Below, one piece after another: positions 49,878 to 60,666 of a DNA stretch of 64,000 nucleotides. A model generated the notes under the pieces. The model had not been told where the DNA came from, made no database searches, and saw only the letters and a program-made list of their open reading frames with translations. This DNA is from Gammaproteobacteria bacterium. GTDB lineage: Bacteria; Pseudomonadota; Gammaproteobacteria; Arenicellales; Poriferihabitantaceae. A program made the position numbers and the translations under genes. Position 1 is the first letter of the stretch. Each line of letters opens with the position of its first letter. The stretch spans positions 1 through 64,000 of the forward strand of contig JAPOSW010000006.1 in NCBI GenBank assembly GCA_026709505.1, read 5' to 3'.

Positions 49878-51776
49878 TTATCCCTTGTCTCCGGGAACGG
49901 CAGAAGCTTTTTCCAGATAGGCATTGATTTGCGCGAGCAGGCCTTCCTGATCCAGGCCTATTTCCTGCCATTGCTCCTGCTGGGTTCCCTGACTGACATG
50001 CCTGTCCGGCACGCCGATATTGAGTACTGGCTTGAAAATCAGCTGAGATGCCAGAAACTCGTTAACTGCAGAACCCGCGCCGCCCATGATCACATTCTCC
50101 TCAATGGTCACCAAGTACTGATGCTTATCGGCAAGCTTGAGGACAGCCTCCTCATCCAGAGGCTTGACAAAACGCATGTTCGCCACAGTCGCATCAAGGC
50201 CTTCGGCAATCGCCTCGGCTTGTGGAACCATGGTGCCGAAAGCCAGTATCGCCAGCTTGCCCGATTGGGATTGTCGTCGCATCTCGGCCTTGCCGACCGG
50301 CAGTGCTTCCATTTTCTCGTTTTCGGGAATGCCAGGGCCGCTGCCTCTCGGATAGCGAACACTTGCCGGCCCTTCGTGCAGATAACCGGTATACAGCATG
50401 TTGCGGCATTCTGCTTCGTCGGCAGGAACCATGATCAGCATGTTGGGAATGCAGCGCATGTATGACAGATCATAGACCCCGGCATGGGTTTCACCATCCG
50501 CGCCAACGAAGCCGGCTCGATCAATTGCCAGAAGAACGTCCAGATCCTGAATCGAGACATCATGAATCAGCTGATCATAGGCTCGCTGCAGAAACGTCGA
50601 ATAAATCGCCAGGACCGGCTTCAGGCCTTCGCATGCGATTCCAGCAGTGAAGGTAAGAGAATGCTGCTCGGCTATGCCCACGTCATAATACCGGTCCGGA
50701 TACTGCTCGGAAAATTTGACCAGTCCCGAACCCTCCCGCATGGCCGGCGTAATGCCCACCAGTTTCGGGTCTGCTTCGGCCATGTCACACAGCCAGTCAC
50801 TGAACACATGAGTAAAAGTGCGTACCTTTTTCTTGGGCGGAAATTCCCCGGTTTCGGGATCAAACGCGCCGACCCCATGATAGGCCAGTGGATCTTCTTC
50901 TGCCGGCCCATAGCCCTTGCCCTTTCGGGTTGCGATATGCAGAAACCTGGGGCCCTTCATTTCTTTCAGGTTCTGCAGGGTTTCGACCAGGGTATCCACA
51001 TCGTGACCATCGACCGGACCGATATAGTAAAAGCCCATTTCCTCGAAAAACGTGCTCGGCAGGACCATGCCTTTCAGAAGCCCTTCAGCGCGTTCCGCAT
51101 AGCGCAGCACCGAGGGCGGGAAAGTTCCAAGCACAGTTCGTGCCCCGCCCCTTGCCATGGTATAGGCACGGCCGGACAATATCCTGGAGAGATAATGTGA
51201 AACCGCGCCAACATTTGGCGAGATTGACATGTCATTGTCGTTCAGCACCACAATCAGATCCGCATCGTCATTGCCCGCATTGTTCAGCGCCTCGTATGCC
51301 ATGCCTCCGGTCAGGGCGCCATCTCCGATGATGGCAATCGCTTGCCGGGAAAGTCCTAGCTGTCGCATGCCAACCGCCATGCCCAGTGCCGCACTGACCG
51401 AGGTGCTGGAGTGCCCGGCGCCAAAGGTATCGTATTCACTCTCGCGCCGCTTCAAAAACCCGGAAATCCCGCCATGCTTGCGGATGGTATCCAGGCGGTC
51501 TCGGCGACCGGTCAGGACTTTGTGGGGGTAGGCCTGGTGTCCGATATCCCAGACCACGCGGTCGTTTGGCGTATCAAAGACATAATGAAGGGCAATGGTC
51601 AGTTCTACCGTGCCCAGCCCCCCGGCAAAGTGCCCGCCTATTTTCGAGGTGACGTCAATCAGATAGTTGCGGATTTCCTCTGCCAAGTGCTTCAGCTGGC
51701 TTTCCGGCAGATTGCGGACATCGGCCGGATTGTCAACTTGGCTCAACAATGGATATTTTTCAGTGGAGATTGCCAT
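49878..51776 (-). CDS. dxs: 1-deoxy-D-xylulose-5-phosphate synthase
   Basis: First enzyme of the MEP isoprenoid pathway; joins pyruvate and glyceraldehyde 3-phosphate using thiamine diphosphate. The 632-residue protein has the TPP-binding motif [20 protein letters not shown] with LNDNDMSIS, the histidine motif [17 protein letters not shown], and the C-terminal transketolase part ([33 protein letters not shown]). It lies 19 bases after ispA in a probable operon xseB-ispA-dxs. Confidence 0.96.
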   Translation of the reverse strand: MAISTEKYPLLSQVDNPADVRNLPESQLKHLAEEIRNYLIDVTSKIGGHFAGGLGTVELTIALHYVFDTPNDRVVWDIGHQAYPHKVLTGRRDRLDTIRKHGGISGFLKRRESEYDTFGAGHSSTSVSAALGMAVGMRQLGLSRQAIAIIGDGALTGGMAYEALNNAGNDDADLIVVLNDNDMSISPNVGAVSHYLSRILSGRAYTMARGGARTVLGTFPPSVLRYAERAEGLLKGMVLPSTFFEEMGFYYIGPVDGHDVDTLVETLQNLKEMKGPRFLHIATRKGKGYGPAEEDPLAYHGVGAFDPETGEFPPKKKVRTFTHVFSDWLCDMAEADPKLVGITPAMREGSGLVKFSEQYPDRYYDVGIAEQHSLTFTAGIACEGLKPVLAIYSTFLQRAYDQLIHDVSIQDLDVLLAIDRAGFVGADGETHAGVYDLSYMRCIPNMLIMVPADEAECRNMLYTGYLHEGPASVRYPRGSGPGIPENEKMEALPVGKAEMRRQSQSGKLAILAFGTMVPQAEAIAEGLDATVANMRFVKPLDEEAVLKLADKHQYLVTIEENVIMGGAGSAVNEFLASQLIFKPVLNIGVPDRHVSQGTQQEQWQEIGLDQEGLLAQINAYLEKASAVPGDKG

Positions 51777-51795
51777 GGTGCTGTATCTTCCTTAT

Positions 51796-52689
51796 TCAAT
51801 ATTCTCTATTAATGCTAAATTCTGCCAGATTTTCAAGAAATTTGGTATTTCCATCCAGTCTTCCTATCAAGTCCACTGCTTCCTGGCATATCCGGGAGGC
51901 CTCGGTTCGAGCATTCTCCAGCCCCATGCTCGATACGTAGGTGGACTTGTTTTGCCGGTCATCGGAGTTGGCATCCTTGCCCAGGGTTTTACTGTCAGAC
52001 GTATGATCCAGAATGTCGTCAGCGATCTGGAATGCCAGCCCCAATGCCCGGCCATAGCCGGATAAAATGTCCAGCTCGCGGTCGCCCTGCCGCAGATTGA
52101 TGACGCCCCCCAGCATCACCGAAGCTTCAATCAAGGCCCCGGTTTTCAGGGCATGCATCCGGGACAGGTCTTCCAGACCGATCAAGTGCCCCGTAAACTC
52201 CATGTCGATAGCCTGTCCCCCGACCATGCCTTGATCTCCGATAGCACAAGCCAGGGTTTCAGCCATGATCGCCCGGGTCTCAATATCGCTGGGATTGAAG
52301 CGTTCCGAGAGAAGCGTCTCAATTGCCAGAGATTGAAGTGCGTCTCCGGCCAGAATTGCGGTCGCTTCATCAAACTGGATATGGCAGGTTGGACGACCGC
52401 GTCTCAGATTATCATCATCCATGGCCGGCAAATCATCGTGCACCAGTGAATAGGCATGGACCAGTTCCACTGCACAGGCAGCCGCGTCAAGTGCTTTTTC
52501 TGAAGCATCAAAAAACTCGCCTACTCCGTAAACAAGAGTCGCCCTCAGCCTTTTGCCGCCCCCCAAAGTCGCATACTTCATGGCCCCAGTGAGAGCTTCT
52601 GACTTGACTGAGCGACTGGCGAACAGTTCCTTCAGGGCATTTTCCACTCGATCGGCATTCTTGTCGAGGGCAGTGCGGATACTATTCAT
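51796..52689 (-). CDS. ispA: Farnesyl diphosphate synthase
   Basis: A 297-residue short-chain trans-prenyltransferase. The first Asp-rich motif is LVHDDLPAMDDDNLRRGRPT and the second FQIADDILDHTSDS. It makes C15 farnesyl diphosphate from IPP and DMAPP, the substrate for the squalene/phytoene synthase downstream. It overlaps xseB by 4 bases and is followed closely by dxs. Confidence 0.95.
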   Translation of the reverse strand: MNSIRTALDKNADRVENALKELFASRSVKSEALTGAMKYATLGGGKRLRATLVYGVGEFFDASEKALDAAACAVELVHAYSLVHDDLPAMDDDNLRRGRPTCHIQFDEATAILAGDALQSLAIETLLSERFNPSDIETRAIMAETLACAIGDQGMVGGQAIDMEFTGHLIGLEDLSRMHALKTGALIEASVMLGGVINLRQGDRELDILSGYGRALGLAFQIADDILDHTSDSKTLGKDANSDDRQNKSTYVSSMGLENARTEASRICQEAVDLIGRLDGNTKFLENLAEFSINREY

Positions 52690-52976
52690 GGCATTCCATC
52701 CCCATCAATCTCCTCATCGCTGTCGCTTTCCATGGATTCAAGTGATTCCTGGCCGTTTCTGACGATCAGCTGCTCCATGCGCAGCTGTGCTACGTCCAGA
52801 CTTTTCTTGCATTTTTCCGATAGAGCCATGCCGTATTCAAAATCCTGCATAGCCTGTTCCAGAGGCTGTTCGCCTCGCTCCATTCTCTCGACGATGGTCT
52901 CGAGTTCCAGGATAGCCTGTTCAAAGTTGAAGTCGTTCGGCTTTGGGGATTCGGGGTTATTTTCCGCCATGGTCAT
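52686..52976 (-). CDS. xseB: Exodeoxyribonuclease VII small subunit
   Basis: A 96-residue helical protein; the conserved core FEQAILELETIVERMERGEQ with PLEQAMQDFEYGMALSEKCK is the XseB signature. The subunit binds XseA to form the single-strand nuclease Exo VII. It heads the operon with ispA and dxs, the standard gammaproteobacterial order. The C-terminal tail is acidic (SMESDSDEEIDGDG). Confidence 0.93.
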   Translation of the reverse strand: MTMAENNPESPKPNDFNFEQAILELETIVERMERGEQPLEQAMQDFEYGMALSEKCKKSLDVAQLRMEQLIVRNGQESLESMESDSDEEIDGDGMP

Positions 52977-53229
52977 TTTTTTGTTGCTGCTGATGGGTAA
53001 AATATTATATCCGCTGCTTCAAGCATTCGAACAATCCATCGTTTTCACCCGGTCCGAAGTCCCCTGAGCCCGGACCTGCGACAGGCAATTTGCCGACTGG
53101 GTATTCCATCCACTCCATGGTCAAATATATAATTCCAGTGTTCTCCGTGCCATCTCGGCTTGATTCCGAACGGTATGGTCTCCCAGCACTCAAAGGCTTT
53201 TCAATCACGTATCCATTCATTAAAAATCA

Positions 53230-55119
53230 ATGAGTCGAGATTATACGGCCTCCGCAATTGAGGTGCTAACCGGTCTGGAGCCTGTCAGGAAGCGCCCTGG
53301 CATGTACACTGAAACAGAACGTCCGAATCATTTGGCGCATGAAGTTATCGATAACAGTGTCGATGAAGCAATTTCCGGTCATGCCAGCCTGATTGAGGTC
53401 ACATTGCACCAAGACGGCTCCATGACCGTCGCAGACAATGGCCGGGGCATGCCGGTCGATACCCATGCCGAAGGGGCAAGTGGAGTTGAAGTAATCCTGA
53501 CCCGATTGCACTCCGGCGGGAAATTTACTGACAAGCACTACACCTATTCCGGAGGACTGCATGGTGTCGGGGTATCGGTGGTCAATGCTCTGTCTTCGAG
53601 CCTGGAAGTATGGATCCAGCGAGATGGCGGCCTGTATTACATGGCATTTAAGAACGGGGGAAAGCTCGCCGACCTGGCCCGGCAGGGTTCATCGCCTCGT
53701 GGCAGGACTGGCACGACTTTGCGATTCAAGCCCGATCCTGCGTTTTTCGACTCTATCCAGTTTCATGTCCCGTCCTTGAAGCGCAATTTACGGGCCAAGG
53801 CAGTGCTATGCCCGAGTCTCAGGGTTGATTTTACGGATGAGGCCAATCCGGAAAATGATGACAGATGGCAATACAACGATGGACTTGTCCAGTACTTGAG
53901 TAATTTGACCGAGACCCTGTCTGTGCTGCCCACTTCGCCCTGCCCGGGTCAATACCGACATGAATCGGGCGAGGCCGACTGGGTCGTTTGCTGGATTGAA
54001 GATGGCGGAGAAGGCCCAGCGGAAAGCTATGTGAATCTGGTGCCCACTGGACAGGGCGGAACGCATGTCACCGGATTTCGAGCCGGGCTGACTGAGGCGC
54101 TTCGGGAGTTTTGCGAATTTCGCAATCTGCTCCCTCGTGGTATCAAGCTGGCTCATGAGGACGTCTGGAAGAACTGCTCATATGTCCTGTCGGTCAAAAT
54201 TCCCGAACCCCGATTCAGCGGACAAACCAAGGACCGGCTCTCCTCAAAGGAAGCGGGAACCATGGTACAGACGGGCGTCAAGGACTCTCTGGCCCTGTGG
54301 TTGAATCAAAATATTCCGGTGGCGGAGCGTATCGCCCAAATTGCCATAGAGCTGGCCCAGATACGACAAAAGTCCACCAAGCAGGTCAAACGAAAGAAAA
54401 TCGGGTCAGGACCTGCCCTGCCCGGCAAGCTTGCCGACTGCACCAGTGACAACATTGACCAAACCGAGTTGTTTCTGGTTGAGGGGGATTCGGCTGGCGG
54501 TTCGGCCAAACAGGCAAGGGATCGTGTCACGCAGGCCGTGATGCCGCTTCGGGGCAAGATCCTGAATACCTGGGAAGTTGAATCATCAGAGGTACTGGGA
54601 TCACAGGAAGTCCATGATATTGCCATTGCACTCGGCATTGATCCGGGTACCGAGAACCTCTCGGGGCTAAGGTATGGTCGAGTGTGCATTCTTGCCGATG
54701 CGGATTCCGATGGCGCCCACATAGCCACCTTGCTCTGCGCATTGTTCATGAAGCACTTTCCGAAGCTCGTCAGGGAACGCAAGGTTTGCGTTGCCATGCC
54801 CCCCCTGTATCGGATTGATGTAGCCAAGCATGTATTTTATGCCATTGACGATGTAGACCGAGACAACATACTGAAACGCATCGAACAAGAGAAAATCCGA
54901 GGCAAGATCGGCATCCAGCGCTTCAAGGGACTGGGTGAGATGAATCCATTGCAGCTTCGTGAAACCACCATGAACGTGGAAACCCGGAATCTCTTTACCC
55001 TGGAGCTCGGCGACCAGGATCATGCCACCGAGCTCATGGACATGCTGCTGTCCAAGAAGCGCTCGGGTGATCGCAAAAGCTGGCTGAACAGGAAGGGCGA
55101 CCAGGCCGAAAACCCCTGA
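53230..55119 (+). CDS. parE: DNA topoisomerase IV subunit B
   Basis: The ATPase subunit of topoisomerase IV, which unlinks daughter chromosomes. The 629-residue GHKL ATPase has EVIDNSVDEAISGHA, ADNGRGMPVDTH and SGGLHGVGVSVVNAL; the Toprim motif FLVEGDSAGGSAKQARD and LADADSDGAHIATLL follow. The length and the absence of a GyrB-type insertion support ParE over GyrB. It is divergent from xseB and convergent with hemL. Confidence 0.94.
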   Translation: MSRDYTASAIEVLTGLEPVRKRPGMYTETERPNHLAHEVIDNSVDEAISGHASLIEVTLHQDGSMTVADNGRGMPVDTHAEGASGVEVILTRLHSGGKFTDKHYTYSGGLHGVGVSVVNALSSSLEVWIQRDGGLYYMAFKNGGKLADLARQGSSPRGRTGTTLRFKPDPAFFDSIQFHVPSLKRNLRAKAVLCPSLRVDFTDEANPENDDRWQYNDGLVQYLSNLTETLSVLPTSPCPGQYRHESGEADWVVCWIEDGGEGPAESYVNLVPTGQGGTHVTGFRAGLTEALREFCEFRNLLPRGIKLAHEDVWKNCSYVLSVKIPEPRFSGQTKDRLSSKEAGTMVQTGVKDSLALWLNQNIPVAERIAQIAIELAQIRQKSTKQVKRKKIGSGPALPGKLADCTSDNIDQTELFLVEGDSAGGSAKQARDRVTQAVMPLRGKILNTWEVESSEVLGSQEVHDIAIALGIDPGTENLSGLRYGRVCILADADSDGAHIATLLCALFMKHFPKLVRERKVCVAMPPLYRIDVAKHVFYAIDDVDRDNILKRIEQEKIRGKIGIQRFKGLGEMNPLQLRETTMNVETRNLFTLELGDQDHATELMDMLLSKKRSGDRKSWLNRKGDQAENP

Positions 55120-55145
55120 TGCCCATGCTGACTCCCTGAGCGGGA

Positions 55146-56429
55146 TCAGTTCAGATTGTCGAGCACTTTTGCGGCAATGGCAATGGTTGCTTCAATGTCA
55201 TCCTCGCTGTGAGCCATCGATACAAATCCGGCTTCAAATGCGGAAGGCGCAAGATAGATGCCCTCGTCCAGCATACCGTGAAAAAACAGACGAAAACGTT
55301 CCTGATCGCAATTCATGACGTCGGCATAGCAGTCTACGCGTTCCTTTTCGGTAAAAAACAGCCCGAACATGGCACCGACCTGATTAGCGCACATCCTGAC
55401 GCCCGCTGATGCCGCCACCTCCAAAATACCGGACACCAGCCGTGCTGCGGAGGATTCCAAAGCATGAAACAGGCCCGGCTCGTTAATCTCCTTCAGTGTT
55501 GCAAGCCCTGCGGCCATGGCCACGGGATTGCCGGAGAGGGTACCTGCCTGATAGACATCTCCATCCGGCGAGAGGCAGGCCATCACGTCCTCTCTGCCCC
55601 CGAATGCGCCAACTGGCATTCCGCCCCCGATAATCTTGCCCAGTGTCGTGATATCGGCAGTGACCCCATATCGGCCTTGTGCCCCCTGCGGCCCGACCCG
55701 GTATCCGGTCATTACCTCGTCCATGATGAGCAGGGCGCCGTGCTTCTCGCAGAGCTCCCTGATGCCGGATAAAAAGCCTTCGGCAGGAGGAATGCAGTTC
55801 ATGTTGCCCGCCACGGGCTCAATGATGACGGCAGCGACTTGATGCTTCATCGCATCGAATAGTGCCTCGACCGAATCGAGGTCATTGTAGGTCGCTGTCA
55901 GGGTATGTCCTGCCACTGCAGCAGGCACTCCCGGAGAAGTCGGCACACCGAATGTCAATGCCCCGGAGCCGGCCTTGACAAGCAGGCAATCTGCATGGCC
56001 GTGGTAACAGCCCTCGAACTTGATAATCGCATCACGTCCGGTAAAACCCCTTGCAAGGCGAATCGCCGACATGGTCGCTTCAGTTCCGGAATTGACCATT
56101 CGGATTTTTTCAATCCAGGGGAGTTGCTGACAAATCAGTGCCGCAAGCTGTGTTTCAATCTCGGTCGGAGCACCGTAACTGAGTCCCCATTCAGCCTGGG
56201 CCTTGACTGCATCAATGACCGAAGGGTGAGCATGTCCCAGAATCATCGGGCCCCAGGAACCCACATAATCGATGTAGCGAGCGCCATCCTCAGCATAGAG
56301 ATAGGCCCCTTTTGCATGGTGGATGAATACCGGGGTTCCGCCCACCGACTTGAAGGCCCGAACCGGTGAATTGACGCCACCGGCAATCACCCTTCTTGCC
56401 TGATCAAATAATGTCGTATTGTCAGTCAC
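55146..56429 (-). CDS. hemL: Glutamate-1-semialdehyde 2,1-aminomutase
   Basis: A PLP enzyme that makes 5-aminolevulinate for heme in the C5 pathway. 427 residues. Conserved motifs: [58 protein letters not shown], and the PLP-lysine region [18 protein letters not shown]. It overlaps the end of prmB by 8 bases; both are on the minus strand. Confidence 0.96.
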   Translation of the reverse strand: MTDNTTLFDQARRVIAGGVNSPVRAFKSVGGTPVFIHHAKGAYLYAEDGARYIDYVGSWGPMILGHAHPSVIDAVKAQAEWGLSYGAPTEIETQLAALICQQLPWIEKIRMVNSGTEATMSAIRLARGFTGRDAIIKFEGCYHGHADCLLVKAGSGALTFGVPTSPGVPAAVAGHTLTATYNDLDSVEALFDAMKHQVAAVIIEPVAGNMNCIPPAEGFLSGIRELCEKHGALLIMDEVMTGYRVGPQGAQGRYGVTADITTLGKIIGGGMPVGAFGGREDVMACLSPDGDVYQAGTLSGNPVAMAAGLATLKEINEPGLFHALESSAARLVSGILEVAASAGVRMCANQVGAMFGLFFTEKERVDCYADVMNCDQERFRLFFHGMLDEGIYLAPSAFEAGFVSMAHSEDDIEATIAIAAKVLDNLN

Positions 56430-57357
56430 TGTTCACGCTAGCCGGTTTTCTGATTTCAAGTGATTTGATGATATTCCTGCGTACTGATTCGAGCTGGTCC
56501 GCTTCCAGCAAAAACAGGGCTTTTTCGTCGAATTCGGTGCTGAGCCAAGTCAATGGCACATTATCCAGCATTTTATCAAGTCGTTCTGATGCGGTGCCCG
56601 ACTCAACGACAATTATACCGTTTGGGGTTACATACCTTTCCGATTCAATGAGCATTTCGAGCATGAAATCCAATCCATCTTCACCGCCATGAAAAGCGAC
56701 TCCGGGTTCCTTGCGGTATTCCGGCGGCAACGTTCTGAAGCGGTCATTCGAAACATAGGGCGGATTGCATACAATCAGGTCAAAGCCCTGGCCAATGCCT
56801 TCAAACATGTGGCCATTGTTCAAGCGGACGCGTTCCTGCAAACCATAATCCGAGATATTTCGGCAAGCTACGTCCAGTGCATCACGCGATATATCGCTGG
56901 CGATAACGGTTGCATTGGGGAACGCCAAAGCACAGCAAATGGCTATGCACCCGCTCCCGCAGCACAGATCGAGTATGGTTTCGACCTGGCTCGGGTCGAC
57001 CCATGGCCGAAATTGCTCAGGAATCCATTCCGCGAAATAGGAGCGTGGAATAATTGCTCTTTCATCAATATAGAACCGTTTCCCCGAAAACCATGATTCT
57101 TTCAGAATGTAGGCCAGGGGCTTTCGGTCAAGGATGCGCTCACGAGTTATTTCCTGAAGGGCTGAGCGGGCATCATGGTTCAAGACCAGATTGTGCGGAG
57201 GGCCTTCCCCCGACAAGTACTCCGTGAAATCCACGCTTGATGCGGCATACACGATCCTAAGGGCTTCATCTTCTGCATTCTGGAAACCCTGGCCATAGCT
57301 GAGGCTGGCTGCCTCGAGCTGCTGAGCGGTCTTGGCGACCGCCTCGGAGAATCTCAC
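56422..57357 (-). CDS. prmB: Ribosomal protein L3 glutamine methyltransferase
   Basis: A 311-residue SAM-dependent methyltransferase of the HemK/PrmB group. SAM-binding motif [20 protein letters not shown] and the glutamine-binding [10 protein letters not shown] are present; the N-terminal helical domain is typical. PrmB and PrmC (HemK) look alike; the AERAIIPRS-type pre-motif ([19 protein letters not shown]) and the ending fit PrmB better. It lies upstream of hemL in the same operon. Confidence 0.88.
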   Translation of the reverse strand: MRFSEAVAKTAQQLEAASLSYGQGFQNAEDEALRIVYAASSVDFTEYLSGEGPPHNLVLNHDARSALQEITRERILDRKPLAYILKESWFSGKRFYIDERAIIPRSYFAEWIPEQFRPWVDPSQVETILDLCCGSGCIAICCALAFPNATVIASDISRDALDVACRNISDYGLQERVRLNNGHMFEGIGQGFDLIVCNPPYVSNDRFRTLPPEYRKEPGVAFHGGEDGLDFMLEMLIESERYVTPNGIIVVESGTASERLDKMLDNVPLTWLSTEFDEKALFLLEADQLESVRRNIIKSLEIRKPASVNSD

Positions 57358-57426
57358 GAGGGTTCCCTATGGACATGGGTGAAGTCGGCAGATCAAGGGT
57401 TGAGGGTTCGCCTTGAAAATGCGGGA

Positions 57427-57627
57427 TTAACGATTGTAGCGGGTTTGGAAACGGCTGACACGTCCGGCTGTATCGACAATTTTTTGCTTGCCTGTATAGA
57501 AAGGGTGACATGTCGAGCAAATTTCAACATGCAAGTCACGCCCCAGCGTCGAGCGTGTTTCAAAGGTTGCGCCACAAGCACAGGTAACCTTGATACTGGA
57601 ATATTCAGGATGAATGTCAGGCTTCAT
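57427..57627 (-). CDS. rpmE: Ribosomal protein L31
   Basis: A 66-residue L31 of the zinc-binding type: Cys pairs in [15 protein letters not shown] and [20 protein letters not shown]. The start at 57627 ([16 protein letters not shown]) is chosen because L31 begins this way; the track start at 57645 adds six residues. It stands alone with prmB 69 bases downstream. Confidence 0.92.
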   Translation of the reverse strand: MKPDIHPEYSSIKVTCACGATFETRSTLGRDLHVEICSTCHPFYTGKQKIVDTAGRVSRFQTRYNR

Positions 57628-57645
57628 CAGAGTCTCTTGAGTCAT

Positions 57646-58408
57646 TTATCTATTGCGTATACATCTGACCCTCATGGCCAGGATGTGCGATGCTATATGG
57701 AATCATCTAAAGAGTCAAGTAGCACTTAAGCTGTCCGCCATCTGGGTCAAGCATGAAGCGGGCGAATCTGTCAAACATACTCCTTATGAAAACAGCTAAC
57801 GTTGCGCATGACACAATACCCCGGTGGCTGTATGCGATAATCGAAATACAGAAATATGCCTAATCGCTGATAGTCTGGTGGCATCTGCATAAGCTGTTTG
57901 GAAAATGAAACGAGACTTGCTGCACATGATTGACCTGCACCGCAGATTTGAAGGTTCAGATAGCAGAACATGTCTAAAAAATGAACACCAGCGAATCAAG
58001 AAACCGAACACTGACATGTGCTGAAAAGGGGTATCGCGATCTTGCAGAATCAATATTGCGGATTGAAGGAAGTGCCAGCCGCCAGCAAATCAAGGAACGG
58101 CTGATTGCTGGAGACTTCCTTGATATCGCTAGCCGCCTTCCAAGGCAGTTTGTCGATCTGCCTGTCCTTGACTCTCCATGCAACCTGACCAGGGACTATC
58201 ATGGAAACCGTTTCAGGGAACTGGACAAGCCGGCTATGCACTGTGGTTTGGCAAGGCTGTCGATCTGCTCGCTCCAATGCTGAAACCGAGATCAACCATC
58301 TATGCCTGTCCAGACTGGAAGATGCCGTCCTTGGTATTGCCTGCCCCAATTCTACTTGCTATGCAAAACACGTTTAGGCCTCTAAGTTGGCAAGCAATAG
58401 TAAACTTG
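57646..58408. other. Gene-poor stretch with one weak ORF
   Basis: About 760 bases between rpmE and the HAD gene. A plus-strand frame at 57981-58283 (MNTSESRNRTLTCAEKGYRD, then LAESILRIEGSASRQQIKER) looks protein-like in its first 70 codons and then degenerates, so it may be the start of a decayed gene. I recognise no family and no RNA gene or repeat. Confidence 0.3.
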
Positions 58409-59107
58409 TTAGCAGCCCATTTGCTTCGCCAAGTCCGATATGTTCTGGCAGTGTAAATCGTTTCCAGCGCGGGGCGAGACGTCATTGCCCTGGATCGGCC
58501 CGAATTCCATCGGCCTTTCAATAAATGCAGTTTTGAGGCTGCATTGACGGGCTGCACTCAGATCATCATGATGCGAGGCTACGAGCATTACCTCTTCAGG
58601 CTTGACTTGAAATGTGCTGGCAACGCCAAGATAGGTTGAGGGATCGGGCTTGTACTTGCGAAAGATCTCGGCAGACAGAATGCAGTCCCAGGGCAGCTTG
58701 CCGTGTTTCGCCATATTGGCAAGCAAGGCGATATTGCCATTCGACAGCGTGCAAATCATGAATCTGGATTTGAGGCGGGTCAGTCCTTCTACTGAATCCG
58801 GCCATGGGTCAAGGCGATGCCAGACCTTATTGAGGTGATCAATTTGCTTCTCGGTTAGATTGCCAATCCGGAAGCGAGACAACAATTCATCAAGAATCAT
58901 CCGGTGTAGATCATCAATCAGTGTCCAGCCCAATTCCCCGGACATCACTCTTTGCATGGCAGGAGCATATCCTGCACGCCAGGCCAAGGCAAATTTGTCG
59001 GCATCAACCTCTTCCTTGAAGGTTTCGGCAACTTCCTTGCAGATTGAACCGTACCAGTCGACAACTGTCCCGAATACATCGAAAGCCACTACTTTAGGAT
59101 TTTCCAT
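58409..59107 (-). CDS. HAD-family haloacid dehalogenase-like hydrolase, type II
   Basis: A 232-residue HAD protein of the (S)-2-haloacid dehalogenase (type II) pattern. The nucleophile Asp is in VVAFDVFGTVVDWYGS, motif II in ICTLSNGNIALLANM, the lysine in EIFRKYKPDPSTYLG and motif IV in VMLVASHHDDLSAARQ. Members release halide from 2-haloacids or act as phosphatases; the substrate is not clear from context. Confidence 0.82.
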   Translation of the reverse strand: MENPKVVAFDVFGTVVDWYGSICKEVAETFKEEVDADKFALAWRAGYAPAMQRVMSGELGWTLIDDLHRMILDELLSRFRIGNLTEKQIDHLNKVWHRLDPWPDSVEGLTRLKSRFMICTLSNGNIALLANMAKHGKLPWDCILSAEIFRKYKPDPSTYLGVASTFQVKPEEVMLVASHHDDLSAARQCSLKTAFIERPMEFGPIQGNDVSPRAGNDLHCQNISDLAKQMGC

Positions 59108-59487
59108 TATTTCAATAACTCAGATTGAATACCTTCGCGACTGCCAGATTGGCGTCGTGGGTGATACAAAGGATGATTGAATAAATGTCATGCGTGAACT
59201 GTGCATGCATCAGTCGGCATTGATCATGATGCTAGCCATTGTACTATTTATCGGTTACCGAAATGATCGGCATGATGCTGGGCAGGCAGGACTGGAAAAA
59301 TACATTTGCAGCAAAGGGCAACGCTGGTCAAGTGTCTACTTGTGCCATAGCATCGGCACTGAAAATAATGCTCGAACTGCCCATCGTGGCACGCTTGGGA
59401 CTTCGCCATAATATCGGCCAGTGCCGATGGCTTCGTCTCCCGAAGTTATTCTGGATAATCTCATCATTGCGTCAGGATGTCACAGAT
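59108..59487. other. Gene-free stretch upstream of the Xre-RES pair
   Basis: There are 380 bases with only short overlapping frames that show no motif. The region ends in the promoter described next. Confidence 0.35.
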
Positions 59488-59522
59488 TTGCAATATGGCA
59501 AAAAATATTCTATATTATGCCA
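59488..59522 (+). promoter_or_regulatory. Promoter with overlapping operator, Xre-RES operon
   Basis: TTGCAA (59488-59493) and TATATT (59511-59516) are separated by 17 bases, a near-ideal sigma-70 promoter. The imperfect palindrome TGGCAAAAAATATTC...ATTATGCCA (59496-59522) covers the spacer and the -10 box. This is where an autorepressing Xre antitoxin would bind. The promoter position argues against the ATG at 59517 as the start of the antitoxin. Confidence 0.65.
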
Positions 59523-59543
59523 AAAGGCAAGCATGCTTCCACG

Positions 59544-59957
59544 ATGCCACAACTTGTACTTGTTCCCCAAACAGTGTCCCAGCCTTACGTACCGGTAATT
59601 TCCGATGCAGAAGGGAAAGCTATGGCTCGAACCGTAGTAAACCTGTTTTGTCGGTGGGGGCTTACTGATGCCCAGGCGTCAATCTTGCTGGGAGGACTTT
59701 CCATGCGGACTTGGGCACGCTGGAAAATCGGTATTGTCGGCCGCATTTCGCGCGACCTAAAATGCCGTTTATCGAACCTTCTGGGTATCCATAAGGCCTT
59801 GCGGATCATCTTCACGGATGTCGATCGATCTTACGGCTGGGTCAAACGCCCGAATAAGGCATTTGGCGGAGTACCGGCACTTGATGTCATGCTCGGCGGC
59901 GAGCTCACAGATATCATGCGCGTCCGTCGCTATCTCGACAGCGTTCGGGGTAGCTGA
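59544..59957 (+). CDS. Xre/MbcA/ParS-type antitoxin (DUF2384)
   Basis: A protein of about 137 residues with an Xre-like helix-turn-helix (LTDAQASILLGGLSMRTWAR) and a C-terminal MbcA/ParS/DUF2384 domain (YGWVKRPNKAFGGVPALDVM, then LGGELTDIMRVRRYLDSVRG). Such proteins neutralise RES toxins and repress their operon. The track start at 59421 lies upstream of the promoter; I choose 59544 (MPQLVLVPQTVS) because transcription should begin near 59523. It is followed directly by the RES gene. Confidence 0.88.
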   Translation: MPQLVLVPQTVSQPYVPVISDAEGKAMARTVVNLFCRWGLTDAQASILLGGLSMRTWARWKIGIVGRISRDLKCRLSNLLGIHKALRIIFTDVDRSYGWVKRPNKAFGGVPALDVMLGGELTDIMRVRRYLDSVRGS

Positions 59958-59961
59958 GTTC

Positions 59962-60666
59962 TTGGAAGAACCGCCAATTTCTCACGTGACATGGGGAAAG
60001 ACCTATAGGATCATCCGGTCACGGTTGTCATCCATCGATCTGTTCGAGGATATTGCCGATCCAGCTGATTGGGAAGCAATCCTGTCAGCCGAATCCAAGA
60101 CCAACCCCGTGATGGCTAAGAGCGTAGGCATGATCGATCTTGTCCCGTCCAGCCGGCGCGTGTCTGGAGACGGAGCATCCCTGGTCATGGCTCCTTTCGT
60201 TCATGTCTCGCCGGACCGGCCGAGCAGGTTCAGCGATGGAAGCTACGGTGTCTACTATACCGGTGATCGTATTGAAGTTGCGCTCTTCGAGACGATCTAT
60301 CATCACGGCCGGTTCATGGCATCCACTGCGGAGTCTCCTGGCTGGACCTCGGATTTCTGCGAGCTGATCGGGTCGCTTGATTCAGACCTACATGACGTCT
60401 CCAACGTGTCTGCCCATGAAGAAATGTATCATCTGGATGACTATACGATTCCCCAAATGCTGGCCAGTGAACTACGGGGCAAGAGCTCAAACGGACTGCT
60501 CTGCCGTAGCGTCAGGTATCCCGATGGCCAAGCAGTGGCCCTGTTCTGGCCAGACGTTGCCGGCATCCCCGAACAGGGTCAACATTTTTCTTACTTCTGG
60601 GATGGAGGCGCGGTCTCCAAAGTCAAGAACATGACCTCTGGCGACATATTTACGGTTCTTGAATGA
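59962..60666 (+). CDS. RES-domain toxin
   Basis: A 235-residue RES protein; characterised members degrade or phosphorylyse NAD+. The core RFSDGSYGVYYTGDRIEVAL with FETIYHHGRFM carries the conserved Arg, Ser, Tyr and Glu positions, and LLCRSVRYPDGQAVALFWPD is a typical end segment. The TTG at 59962 (EEPPISHVTWGKTYRII follows) is the best start because the family begins about ten residues before this point; the track ATG at 59818 would overlap the antitoxin heavily. The pair looks complete. Confidence 0.85.
   Translation: MEEPPISHVTWGKTYRIIRSRLSSIDLFEDIADPADWEAILSAESKTNPVMAKSVGMIDLVPSSRRVSGDGASLVMAPFVHVSPDRPSRFSDGSYGVYYTGDRIEVALFETIYHHGRFMASTAESPGWTSDFCELIGSLDSDLHDVSNVSAHEEMYHLDDYTIPQMLASELRGKSSNGLLCRSVRYPDGQAVALFWPDVAGIPEQGQHFSYFWDGGAVSKVKNMTSGDIFTVLE

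Noticed and set aside
53005-53220. 71-codon minus-strand ORF upstream of parE
   Set aside because: No motif, lies over the parE promoter region, and no homologue recognised; cannot support it as a gene.
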